Below are positions 6,118 through 12,064 of a DNA stretch of 13,911 nt, in pieces. Position 1 is the first letter of the stretch. Each line of letters opens with the position of its first letter. The notes below the pieces were generated by a model. The model did no database searches. It saw only the letters and a list, made by a program, of their open reading frames with translations, and had not been told where the DNA came from. Source of the stretch: CAYTEH01 sp964436765. Its GTDB lineage: Bacteria > Patescibacteriota > Gracilibacteria > Peribacterales > Peribacteraceae. The position numbers were made by a program, and so were the translations under genes. Location of the stretch: NCBI GenBank assembly GCA_964436765.1, contig CAYTEH010000034.1, forward strand, positions 1 through 13,911. The letters are read 5' to 3'.

Positions 6118-6143
6118 CCTAGCCCTAACCCTGACCCTAGCCC
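6118..6143 (-). repeat. Telomere-like G-quadruplex motif overlapping the trxB stop
   Basis: On minus, four GGG tracts with exact 3-nt loops (CTA, TCA, TTA) run from 6143 to 6123, followed by a GG tract at 6119-6118. The trxB stop TAG (6137-6139) spans the first loop and second tract. Unlike the other copies I see no G/C-complementary arm near the next gene, so this is a one-armed copy. Confidence 0.85.
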
Positions 6144-7060
6144 TTCAAAGTGCTCACGTAATTGAACGCGCTGTTGGCAGCCACTCCCCCCTCTCCCGCG
6201 GCGGTGACGAACTGGGCAAAGTAATTGCTGGCATTCGTGACGTCGCCCGCACCGAAGAGCCCGGGCACGGTCGTCGCCATACCGGCGGTCACTTTCAGGT
6301 AGCCTTTCTCGTCCACTTCCGCGCCCAGGTCGACCGCGAGCTTGGTGGCCGGCGTGGACCCGATTTCGATGAAGACCCCGTCGACGGCGAGCGTGTCCGA
6401 TCCTTCAAACGGCTTGAGCAACTTCACCCCGGTGACCTTCTGTTCACCAACGACCTTTTCGACCCCGTTGTTGAGCACGAAGGTGACGTTCTCGCGCGCC
6501 TTCACCTTCTCGACCCAGTACGGCTCCGCCCTGAACGAGTCACGGCGGTGGATCAAATAGACTTTCTTCGCGACCTGCGCGGCGATGGCAGCACCCTCCA
6601 CCGCACTGTCCCCTCCCCCGATCACGGCGACGGTCTTGTTCCGGTAAAAGAACGCATCGCACGTGGCGCAGTACGTCACTCCCTTGCCGGAGAATTCCAC
6701 CTCACCGGGGACTCCCAGGTGACGCTTATTGGAGCCTGTCGCCAAAATCACCGTCTTCCCGTCGGCTGAATCTCCGTTCTGGAAGTGCAGGCGGAAACCG
6801 CCGCTGATCTTCTCAATTTTCTCAACACGCCCGCCTTTCGACGTGACCTCCTCGAAGCTTTTCGCATGCTTCGCGAACTTCTCCATCAGATCCGGCCCCT
6901 TGATTTCGATCTCCCCGGGCCAGTTGCCCACCTCCGCTGCGGTGATGCCCATGCCACCCTCCACCTCGCCCACAAGGAGAGTTTTGAGCTTGTAGCGGGC
7001 GGCATAAATGGCGGCAGTGTAGCCGGCGGCGCCGAGGCCGATGATGAGGACGTCGAACAT
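6137..7060 (-). CDS. trxB: Thioredoxin reductase (NAD(P)H-dependent flavoenzyme)
   Basis: The 307-residue product has the full low-molecular-weight thioredoxin reductase layout: FAD-binding GLGAAG at residues 8-13, the redox-active CATC at 131-134 (TYCATCDAFFYRNK), a second nucleotide motif GGGDSA at 148-153, HRRDSFRA at 171-178 (arginines expected to bind the NADPH 2'-phosphate), and a C-terminal GLFGAGDV FAD motif followed by FVTAAGEG. It transfers electrons from NADPH through FAD to thioredoxin in the cytoplasm. No thioredoxin gene is adjacent. TATACT ends exactly 6 nt before the ATG, predicting a leaderless message. The C-terminus is Lys-Gly-TAG within the telomere-like repeat. Confidence 0.95.
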   Translation of the reverse strand: MFDVLIIGLGAAGYTAAIYAARYKLKTLLVGEVEGGMGITAAEVGNWPGEIEIKGPDLMEKFAKHAKSFEEVTSKGGRVEKIEKISGGFRLHFQNGDSADGKTVILATGSNKRHLGVPGEVEFSGKGVTYCATCDAFFYRNKTVAVIGGGDSAVEGAAIAAQVAKKVYLIHRRDSFRAEPYWVEKVKARENVTFVLNNGVEKVVGEQKVTGVKLLKPFEGSDTLAVDGVFIEIGSTPATKLAVDLGAEVDEKGYLKVTAGMATTVPGLFGAGDVTNASNYFAQFVTAAGEGGVAANSAFNYVSTLKG

Positions 7061-7066
7061 GAAAAG

Positions 7067-7072
7067 AGTATA
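7067..7072 (-). promoter_or_regulatory. -10 element predicting a leaderless trxB mRNA
   Basis: TATACT on minus is followed by six bases and then the trxB ATG, so the seventh base, the usual start position, is the A of the ATG. No Shine-Dalgarno is possible in the gap. The -35 region would fall in the adjacent CATGACAT hairpin and shows only a weak match. Confidence 0.55.
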
Positions 7073-7077
7073 GCCAA

Positions 7078-7148
7078 GATGTCATGGTGAGCGAAGACGA
7101 ACCATGACATCGGCATGTCTCCCTCGTCTCCGCTCGGGATGACATGCC
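7078..7148. repeat. Two CATGACAT-type hairpin repeats between gdh and trxB
   Basis: GATGTCATGGT (7078-7088) pairs perfectly with ACCATGACATC (7101-7111). GGCATGTC (7112-7119) pairs perfectly with GACATGCC (7141-7148), extended by TCCC/GGGA inside. Both contain a GAGCG-AGACGA core in opposite orientations, so they are two related copies facing each other. The second directly abuts the gdh stop codon. They resemble the widespread GTCAT..GAGCG..AG intergenic repeat type of environmental bacteria (from memory). They probably also end the gdh transcript. Confidence 0.85.
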
Positions 7149-8435
7149 TTATTCCACCCAACCCCTCACCCTCATCGCCTCCACGATCCTCCTCACCCCC
7201 ACGATGAACGCCGCCTGCCGGTACGTCACCTTGCTGCCGTGGACCTCTTTGCGGATGCCCTTGAAAGCCTCCAGCATCACGCGCTTGAGCTCGGCATCGA
7301 CCATGTCATCGGTCCACTGCTCGCCCGATCTGCCCTGCGACCACTCGAAGTAACTGACCGTGACGCCGCCGGCGTTCGCAAGCACGTCAGGAAGCACCTG
7401 CACACGCTTTTTTTTGAGGATTTCGTCGGCCTCGGGCGTCGTGGGGCCGTTGGCCAGCTCCACGATGTACGTCGCTTTGATTTTGGACGCGTTCTTCGCC
7501 GTGATGACGTTATCGAGCGCGCCGGGGATGAGGATGTCGCACGGGAGTTCCAGGAGCTCCGCGTTCGTGACCGTTTTCACATTATCCATCTTCATTTTCT
7601 CGATGTCACACACCGACCCTTGGCAGTACTCGCCGGTGACGGACCCCGTCTGCTTTTTGTACTTCTCGATGCGCACCGGGTCCAGGCCTTCTTCGGAATA
7701 GATACCGCCGTGGGAATCGGAGACCGCGACGATCGTGTACCCCGCGCCATGGAGCAAATGCGCCATGGTGGCTCCCGCATTGCCGAACCCCTGGATCACC
7801 ACGCGCAGGTTCCTCGGCTCCAACCCCTCGCTCTGCATCATCTCCTGCAACAGGAAGAACGCCCCGCGCGCCGTGGCCGTGTCGCGACCCCGTGACCCGC
7901 CGTAACTGAGCGGCTTGCCGGTGATCATGGCGGGCGCGTAGGTGTTCGTGGCTTTCTCGTACTCGTCTCGCATCCACGCCATGATTTGCGGCGTCGTGTT
8001 GACGTCCGGAGCCGGGCAATCGATATCGGGGCCCAGGTGCCTGAGGAATGCCCTCACGTACGCGCGGGAGACGGCCTGGAGCTCCTTCTTGCTCACTTGC
8101 TTCGGATCGAACTGCACTCCCCCCTTCCCGCCACCGAAGGGAATATCGACGACCGCGGTCTTGATGGCCATGAGCGCCGCGAGCGCCTTCACTTCGTCCT
8201 CATTTGCCTCAGGATGGAACCGGATACCGCCTTTGTAGGGACCGCGCGCGTTGTTGTACTGCACCCGGAACGCCGGCAGCGACTGCTTCTTGCCTCCGAT
8301 GGTGACGGCGATGTTCTTCTCGTGGATGTGCTGGGGTTCCAGCAGCATCTGACGCTCCGTTTTGGAAAGCTTCAGAAAATCCATGGCGTCCTTCAGGTTC
8401 GCTGTAAAGCGCTTGTAGGGTGTGTTGGTTGGCAT
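7149..8435 (-). CDS. gdhA: Glutamate dehydrogenase (Glu/Leu/Phe/Val family)
   Basis: The 428-residue product is a complete hexameric-type glutamate dehydrogenase. GPYKGGIRFHP (substrate lysine K68), AIKTA (K92), PFGGGKGG with the catalytic lysine K104, PAPDVNT with D144, and the Rossmann motif GFGNAG at 216-221 are all present. It interconverts glutamate with 2-oxoglutarate plus ammonium, linking nitrogen and carbon metabolism; NAD versus NADP preference cannot be settled by eye. The frame is open to 8474, but MPTNTPYKRF at 8435 fits the family length and has TACAAT 5 nt upstream, which lies inside the longer reading. The gene is preceded by its own promoter and followed by strong hairpins, so it is probably monocistronic. 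Confidence 0.93.
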   Translation of the reverse strand: MPTNTPYKRFTANLKDAMDFLKLSKTERQMLLEPQHIHEKNIAVTIGGKKQSLPAFRVQYNNARGPYKGGIRFHPEANEDEVKALAALMAIKTAVVDIPFGGGKGGVQFDPKQVSKKELQAVSRAYVRAFLRHLGPDIDCPAPDVNTTPQIMAWMRDEYEKATNTYAPAMITGKPLSYGGSRGRDTATARGAFFLLQEMMQSEGLEPRNLRVVIQGFGNAGATMAHLLHGAGYTIVAVSDSHGGIYSEEGLDPVRIEKYKKQTGSVTGEYCQGSVCDIEKMKMDNVKTVTNAELLELPCDILIPGALDNVITAKNASKIKATYIVELANGPTTPEADEILKKKRVQVLPDVLANAGGVTVSYFEWSQGRSGEQWTDDMVDAELKRVMLEAFKGIRKEVHGSKVTYRQAAFIVGVRRIVEAMRVRGWVE

Positions 8436-8440
8436 GAGGG

Positions 8441-8470
8441 ATTGTAAGCACGTCGTACCCTCTAAGACAA
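8441..8470 (-). promoter_or_regulatory. Promoter of gdhA, near-leaderless
   Basis: On minus, TTGTCT (8470-8465) and TACAAT (8446-8441) are 18 bp apart. The -10 ends 5 nt before the ATG at 8435, so transcription should begin at or within the start codon. It also argues against the longer start at 8474. Confidence 0.5.
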
Positions 8471-8478
8471 CCATTCCG

Positions 8479-8496
8479 GCCCGTTGTTATGCGGGC
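8479..8496 (-). terminator. GC hairpin after the CADD-like gene
   Basis: GCCCG (8479-8483) pairs with CGGGC (8492-8496) around an 8-nt loop, 1 bp from the TGA stop at 8498-8500. There is no U-tract on minus, so this is at best a Rho-type or partial terminator. Confidence 0.4.
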
Positions 8497-8497
8497 T

Positions 8498-9139
8498 TCA
8501 GCAGTCCATCCCGATCCCGCATTCTTCGCACACGGCATCGAGGACCTGGTTCTGGGCCGTGAGCGACACATCGGCCATCTCGCGCGCCTGGACGCCATCC
8601 ACATTGAACGTGCGCCACACTTCGAGGTGCTTTTCCTCCTTCAGGTGCTCATCGAAATAGATCTGCGCGTCCTCGGAATCGAGACCGTAGAATTTGCATA
8701 GCCCGTCTTTTTTCGTAGCCGCAATAGCAGGGAGTTCGGCCTCCAGCGCGTACATCGTAACAATGCCGCTCTCGAGGTTGCGCTCGGCTGCATTCTCCAA
8801 CGACTGGATTGCCTGCTCCACTTTTGCCGACGCTTTGTGGCTCACCAGTTCCTGCTCGCTGATGCCGAGGCTCTTCGCAAAGCGCTTCCAGAGCTCGACG
8901 TGCTCCTGCTCCTCGATGCGGTTCTCCTCGATTTTCGCCTTGAAGTTCTTCTCAGTCGCACGGTCGCGCACGCGCTCGACGATGCCGGGGATACGCTCGA
9001 CCAGGTGGAAGTACTCCTTGGCGTAGACCTTGAGCTCGTCTTTGGTCAGCTCGCCCTTGCTCCAGCGGACGTAGAAGGGGTGCTTGAGGAGGCTTTTCGC
9101 AGCGATCTGGGGATCGAGGGCGGAGAGGGTGATGGTCAT
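8498..9139 (-). CDS. CADD-like diiron protein, possible self-sacrificing pABA synthase
   Basis: The 213-residue product has the haem-oxygenase/TenA-like helical fold pattern and closely follows Chlamydia CADD (aligned from memory). HPFYVRWSKGELT near the start matches HTFYVKWSKGELT, placing Y23 at the CADD tyrosine (Tyr27) consumed to make p-aminobenzoate. EAELPAIAATK aligns E133 and K143 with CADD Glu142 and Lys152. Likely metal ligands are E77 and H80 (EEQEH), E133, H165, E168/E169 and H171. The first ligand helix is shorter by about four residues and the HxxxDxxH-type motif by one. The C-terminus has a cysteine cluster (C204, C207, C213), as in CADD. No folate genes are adjacent. Related TenA or PqqC-like activity is the alternative. 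The ATG at 9139 is clear, with no Shine-Dalgarno. Confidence 0.82.
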   Translation of the reverse strand: MTITLSALDPQIAAKSLLKHPFYVRWSKGELTKDELKVYAKEYFHLVERIPGIVERVRDRATEKNFKAKIEENRIEEQEHVELWKRFAKSLGISEQELVSHKASAKVEQAIQSLENAAERNLESGIVTMYALEAELPAIAATKKDGLCKFYGLDSEDAQIYFDEHLKEEKHLEVWRTFNVDGVQAREMADVSLTAQNQVLDAVCEECGIGMDC

Positions 9140-9195
9140 GGGAGAATGGGGGGACGGGCAAAGGCTAAGGGAATTCTAGAACTGATGCAATCGGA

Positions 9196-9275
9196 GAAAG
9201 GTTTCAGTTCAAAGGATTCAAGATTCAATACTCAGAACTTCCTGAATCCTGATTCTTTCATCACTGATTCCTTTC
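9196..9275. repeat. GATTCA-word nested inverted repeat
   Basis: GAAAGGTTTCAGT (9196-9208) pairs with ACTGATTCCTTTC (9263-9275) except for two central bases. Nested inside, AGGATTCA (9213-9220) pairs perfectly with TGAATCCT (9243-9250). The region is composed of GATTC-type words. It begins 5 bp past the stop of the BtuF-like gene, and the far side contains ATTCTAG, a core shared with other junctions. Confidence 0.75.
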
Positions 9276-9280
9276 TGCGA

Positions 9281-10066
9281 TCAGCTCGAGGACATCTCAA
9301 ACAACCATCCGTAGATCCTCTGCGCCCCCTCCACCAATTGTGGCCCAGGCCTGTTCAACAGCGAGTCGTCGATCACACGGACATAACCCGCCTGCACGGC
9401 CCGCAGACTCCCCCACCCCTCCCGCTCCATCAGTATTTTTTTGTCCGCCAGGTTCCCCGCGCCGCACCAGCTGATCACAATCAGGTCGGGATCAAACCTC
9501 GTCACTTCACCCAGACTGACCTCGCGACTGAGTTCGCCATCTTTGATGGGGAACGGCTGGCCGCCCGCTATCCTGATGACTTCCGGCACCCAATTGCCTG
9601 ATGCCATCGGGGGGAGATGCCATTCTTCGACGTACACGCGGGGTTTTTGCAGGGGCGAACCATGGCTCGCCCCTAGAAGCGATGATTTCCGCTTCACGTC
9701 ATTAAACCCCTGCTGCATGTTCAGGACCAAGGCCTCGGCCTCTTTCTGTGCATCGAACAACGCACCCAGCTGCCGGATGGATTCGTAGATCTGATGGATC
9801 ATCCGTGGATCCTGGTGGACGACACCGAAATGCTGCACCTTGAGTTCCGCCGCCAGTTTTTCCTGGATTACCGTCCCCGTGAGGATGACGTCGGGCTGAT
9901 GCTTCCGGAGTTCTGAGACATCGATCTTCTGATGATTCTTCAGATGCAGCTTTTCTTTCACCTCATCGGGAAAATTACTGAACTGGTCGGTGCAGACGAT
10001 CAGATCCTCAAGGCCCAGTGCATAGAGGATCTCGGTTGCCGCCGGGGAAAGGGATGCGATGCGCAC
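9281..10066 (-). CDS. BtuF-like (TroA-superfamily) substrate-binding protein without signal peptide
   Basis: The product is 261 residues when started at the GTG at 10066, giving VRIASLSPAATEILYALGLED, the standard opening of cobalamin/helical-backbone metal receptor proteins. PDVILTGT, VYVEEWHLPPMASGNWVPEVIRIAGG and FDPDLIVISWCG are further family landmarks. The open frame to 10168 runs through a repeat and is rejected. No signal peptide or lipobox exists, so unlike ABC transporter receptors this protein should be cytoplasmic; no permease or ATPase is adjacent. It may bind a corrinoid or metal chelate. A palindromic repeat at 9651-9674 encodes an extra LLGASHGSPLQ stretch between helical backbone and second lobe. 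TGA is the stop. Confidence 0.82.
   Translation of the reverse strand: MRIASLSPAATEILYALGLEDLIVCTDQFSNFPDEVKEKLHLKNHQKIDVSELRKHQPDVILTGTVIQEKLAAELKVQHFGVVHQDPRMIHQIYESIRQLGALFDAQKEAEALVLNMQQGFNDVKRKSSLLGASHGSPLQKPRVYVEEWHLPPMASGNWVPEVIRIAGGQPFPIKDGELSREVSLGEVTRFDPDLIVISWCGAGNLADKKILMEREGWGSLRAVQAGYVRVIDDSLLNRPGPQLVEGAQRIYGWLFEMSSS
9651..9674. repeat. 24-bp palindromic repeat inside the BtuF-like gene
   Basis: The halves AGGGGCGAACCA and TGGCTCGCCCCT form a palindrome with one mismatched pair (9659/9666), centred on CCATGG. It is in frame and adds about eight to eleven residues. Similar GGGGCGA..TCGCCCC palindromes are common intergenic repeats in some environmental bacteria (from memory). 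Confidence 0.85.
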
Positions 10067-10072
10067 AGGGCG

Positions 10073-10173
10073 GGAATATTGGAGTATTGGAATACTAGAA
10101 TAGTAGGAGTAACAGTTCGATCCGATCAAACGACCACCCCCCATTATTCCCTTACTCCAATATTCCAATACTC
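10073..10173. repeat. GAGTATTGGAATA-word inverted repeat between mgtE and BtuF-like gene
   Basis: GAGTATTGGAATA (10082-10094) and TATTCCAATACTC (10161-10173) are perfect 13-bp inverted arms, flanked by more GGAATATTGGA words (10073 onward) and TTACTCC (10152-10158). The right arm touches the mgtE TAG stop (10173-10175), and the left arm ends 6 bp from the GTG of the BtuF-like gene. The left arm contains TACTAGAAT (10093-10101). Confidence 0.88.
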
Positions 10174-11141
10174 TACAAAATCGCCCCCGCGATCACGAAA
10201 TAGATCACCAGGCTCAGGATGTCCTGCACGATGGTGGCCACCGGGCCGCTGGCGTTGGCCGGGTCGGCGCGGAAGCGACTGAAGAGGAGCGGGATCAAAA
10301 GCCCCGTGACGAGCGACGACGACACGGCCGCGAAGAGCGAGACGGCCAGGACGGTGCTCACGGCGGTATCGCCGTACAGAATGGCGCTGAGCCCGAACAG
10401 GAACGCCGCGCAGAGCGCCCCGAGCGACGCCACCACCGCCGCCTGGCGGATAAAATACGCATGGAACGGGATCCGCCGGTCCATCGCGAGGTCGCGGATG
10501 ATGAAGGCCTCCGTCTGCGTACCCACCGCGCTGCTCATGTAGACGATGAGCGGGATGAACGCCGCCAGCAGGATGTTGCTCTCGAGCGTGCGCTCAAATG
10601 CACCCACCACCTGCGCAGCCACCACCCCGCCGATGAGCCCCAGGATCAGCCACGGCAGGCGGTGCAAAATGGAAATATGGAGCGGCAACGTGAGGACGTT
10701 ATCGAACATCGGGTGCCCGTGGTGCACGCCGGCGCGCCGGAGCAGGTCTTCGTGCGTCTCTTTGTAAAGGATCCGGAGCAGCGCATCGCCCGCAATGGCG
10801 CCGAGGAACACGTGATCGCGGTCGATGACCGGGACGGCTTTGATGCCGTGCTTGAGTGCGATGTAGGCGGCCCGCTCCTGGTGCGTGCCGGGATGGACAT
10901 GCAGGATGTCCTTGCGGCGGCAGATGCTGCCGATCACCGTGCCCGGGGCGTACCGAAAGAGCTCGTGCATCGAGAGGATGCCCGTGAGCTTGCGACTGTC
11001 ATCGAGCACGTACACGTACTGCATGCCCCTGATGCTCTTCCCCTTCCGACGGAGCATCGCGTGCACCTCGCCGATGGTCGCCGACGCGGGCGCCGTGGGA
11101 ACTTCCCGCGTCATCCGGCTCCCCGCCGAATCCGCCGGCCA
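10173..11141 (-). CDS. mgtE: MgtE-family magnesium transporter, start lost in assembly gap
   Basis: About 322 C-terminal residues are visible. They begin PADSAGSRMTREVPT, the usual link from the MgtE N-domain to its CBS pair. Two CBS repeats follow (YVYVLDDSRKLTGILSMHEL and AVPVIDRDHVFLGAI), then the plug region and five membrane helices with AVGTQTEAF and a final ASGPVATIVQDILSLVIYF, where the aspartate matches the pore Mg-binding residue of MgtE. MgtE is a homodimeric Mg2+ channel gated by cytoplasmic Mg2+ through the N and CBS domains. The N-domain and start codon should lie in or beyond the N run. The open frame continuing through the Ns to 11618 is a shadow of the glycosyltransferase. 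The TAG stop abuts the inverted repeat before the BtuF-like gene. Confidence 0.92.
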   Translation of the reverse strand, partial: WPADSAGSRMTREVPTAPASATIGEVHAMLRRKGKSIRGMQYVYVLDDSRKLTGILSMHELFRYAPGTVIGSICRRKDILHVHPGTHQERAAYIALKHGIKAVPVIDRDHVFLGAIAGDALLRILYKETHEDLLRRAGVHHGHPMFDNVLTLPLHISILHRLPWLILGLIGGVVAAQVVGAFERTLESNILLAAFIPLIVYMSSAVGTQTEAFIIRDLAMDRRIPFHAYFIRQAAVVASLGALCAAFLFGLSAILYGDTAVSTVLAVSLFAAVSSSLVTGLLIPLLFSRFRADPANASGPVATIVQDILSLVIYFVIAGAIL

Positions 11142-11241
11142 NNNNNNNNNNNNNNNNNNNNNNNNNNNNNNNNNNNNNNNNNNNNNNNNNNNNNNNNNNN
11201 NNNNNNNNNNNNNNNNNNNNNNNNNNNNNNNNNNNNNNNNN
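11142..11241. other. Assembly gap of exactly 100 N
   Basis: Exactly 100 consecutive N bases, the conventional size for a gap of unknown length. It removes the C-terminus of the glycosyltransferase, the N-terminus of MgtE and whatever lies between them. Distances across it should not be trusted. Confidence 0.99.
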
Positions 11242-11917
11242 TGTGGAGGATCACTGACTGCGGCACGGAGAGGATGCGGTAACCCCTCCTCCGCATCCGC
11301 CAGCACGCGTCGACTTCCTCCATGTACGCGAAGAATTCCTCGTCGGCGCCGCCGATCTCCTCCCACGCGCTCTTTCTGAGCATCATGCACGCACCGCTCG
11401 CCCAGTGGATCTCCATCGGCTGATCGTACTGTCCCGCATCGCGCTCGCAGGTATCCATGATCCGCCCGCGCAAATACGGATACCCGTACCGGTCCAGGAA
11501 GCCGCCGCACGCGCCGCTGTAATCGAACATGCCGGGGTGGAGCATCGATCGGATCTTCGGCTGGCACGCGGCGACGCCGGGGTCCGATTGTAGAGCGTCG
11601 ACGAGCGGGGCAAGCCATCCGTCCGTGACCGTCGTGTCGTTATTGAGGAGGACAACATAGGTGCCTTTCGATTGACGGAGGCCCTGGTTGAACCCCGCCG
11701 CGACGCCGACGTTCACTGGATTCCTGACCGCGATGACCCTGTCCCCACAGTGACGTGCGAGCTCCGGCGTCTCGTCCTGTGCAGATCCGTTGTCGATGAC
11801 GATCACTTCGACATCGAACGGATACGCCTGCCCCAGCACGGACGTGATGCACGCCCGGGTATCCTCCAGCCCGTTCTGCGAGAGGATGACGATGGAGACG
11901 GGCGTCTGTGCGGTCAT
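11242..11917 (-). CDS. Family 2 glycosyltransferase, C-terminus lost in assembly gap
   Basis: About 225 N-terminal residues are visible. VSIVILSQNG, VEVIVIDNGS, NVGVAAGFNQGL and VVLLNNDTTV form the GT-A nucleotide-sugar site with its DxD-type NND motif. HWASGACMMLRKSAWEEIGG and FAYMEEVDACWRMRRRGYRI match the acceptor/catalytic region of rhamnosyltransferase-like GT2 enzymes. It likely adds a sugar to a cell-surface polysaccharide at the inner face of the membrane; donor and acceptor are not determinable. The start at 11917 has GGGA 4 nt upstream and CATACT 8 nt upstream on minus. The gene is divergent from the exported orphan at 12065. The reading frame reported across the Ns is not meaningful beyond ILH. 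Confidence 0.88.
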
Positions 11918-11963
11918 TTTCCCGCAGTATGATCACGCGGTTGCCCCGGGGCCAGCCGATTCG

Positions 11964-11991
11964 TTGACCCGATGCGGAAGCGGCGGAGAAT
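11964..11991 (+). promoter_or_regulatory. Putative promoter of the exported orphan gene
   Basis: TTGACC (11964-11969) and GAGAAT (11986-11991) are 16 bp apart, a good -35 with a weaker -10. Transcription would start near 11998. That excludes the upstream ATG at 11972 and allows a start at 11999 (leaderless) or 12065 (leader of about 67 nt). Confidence 0.4.
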
Positions 11992-12064
11992 GTGCCGCAT
12001 GCCCCGGCTCTCCGCTGCTCCGGCCGCGACGTCCGTCGTTCCCGCATCACGCGCGCGGGAACAG

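Noticed and set aside
8837..9601. Plus-strand open frame across the CADD and BtuF-like genes
   Set aside because: It crosses a repeat junction and two well-supported minus-strand genes; no recognisable product.
10067..10168. Upstream start for the BtuF-like gene at 10168
   Set aside because: The extra 34 residues are translated from the inverted repeat; the family start VRIASLSPAATE is at the GTG at 10066.
10067..10172. Cobalamin riboswitch upstream of the BtuF-like gene
   Set aside because: The region is a short-word inverted repeat; no B12-box-like element or multi-stem leader is visible.
11142..11618. Extension of the mgtE frame through the N run to 11618
   Set aside because: The Ns allow any frame to stay open; the part beyond is out of frame with the clear glycosyltransferase.
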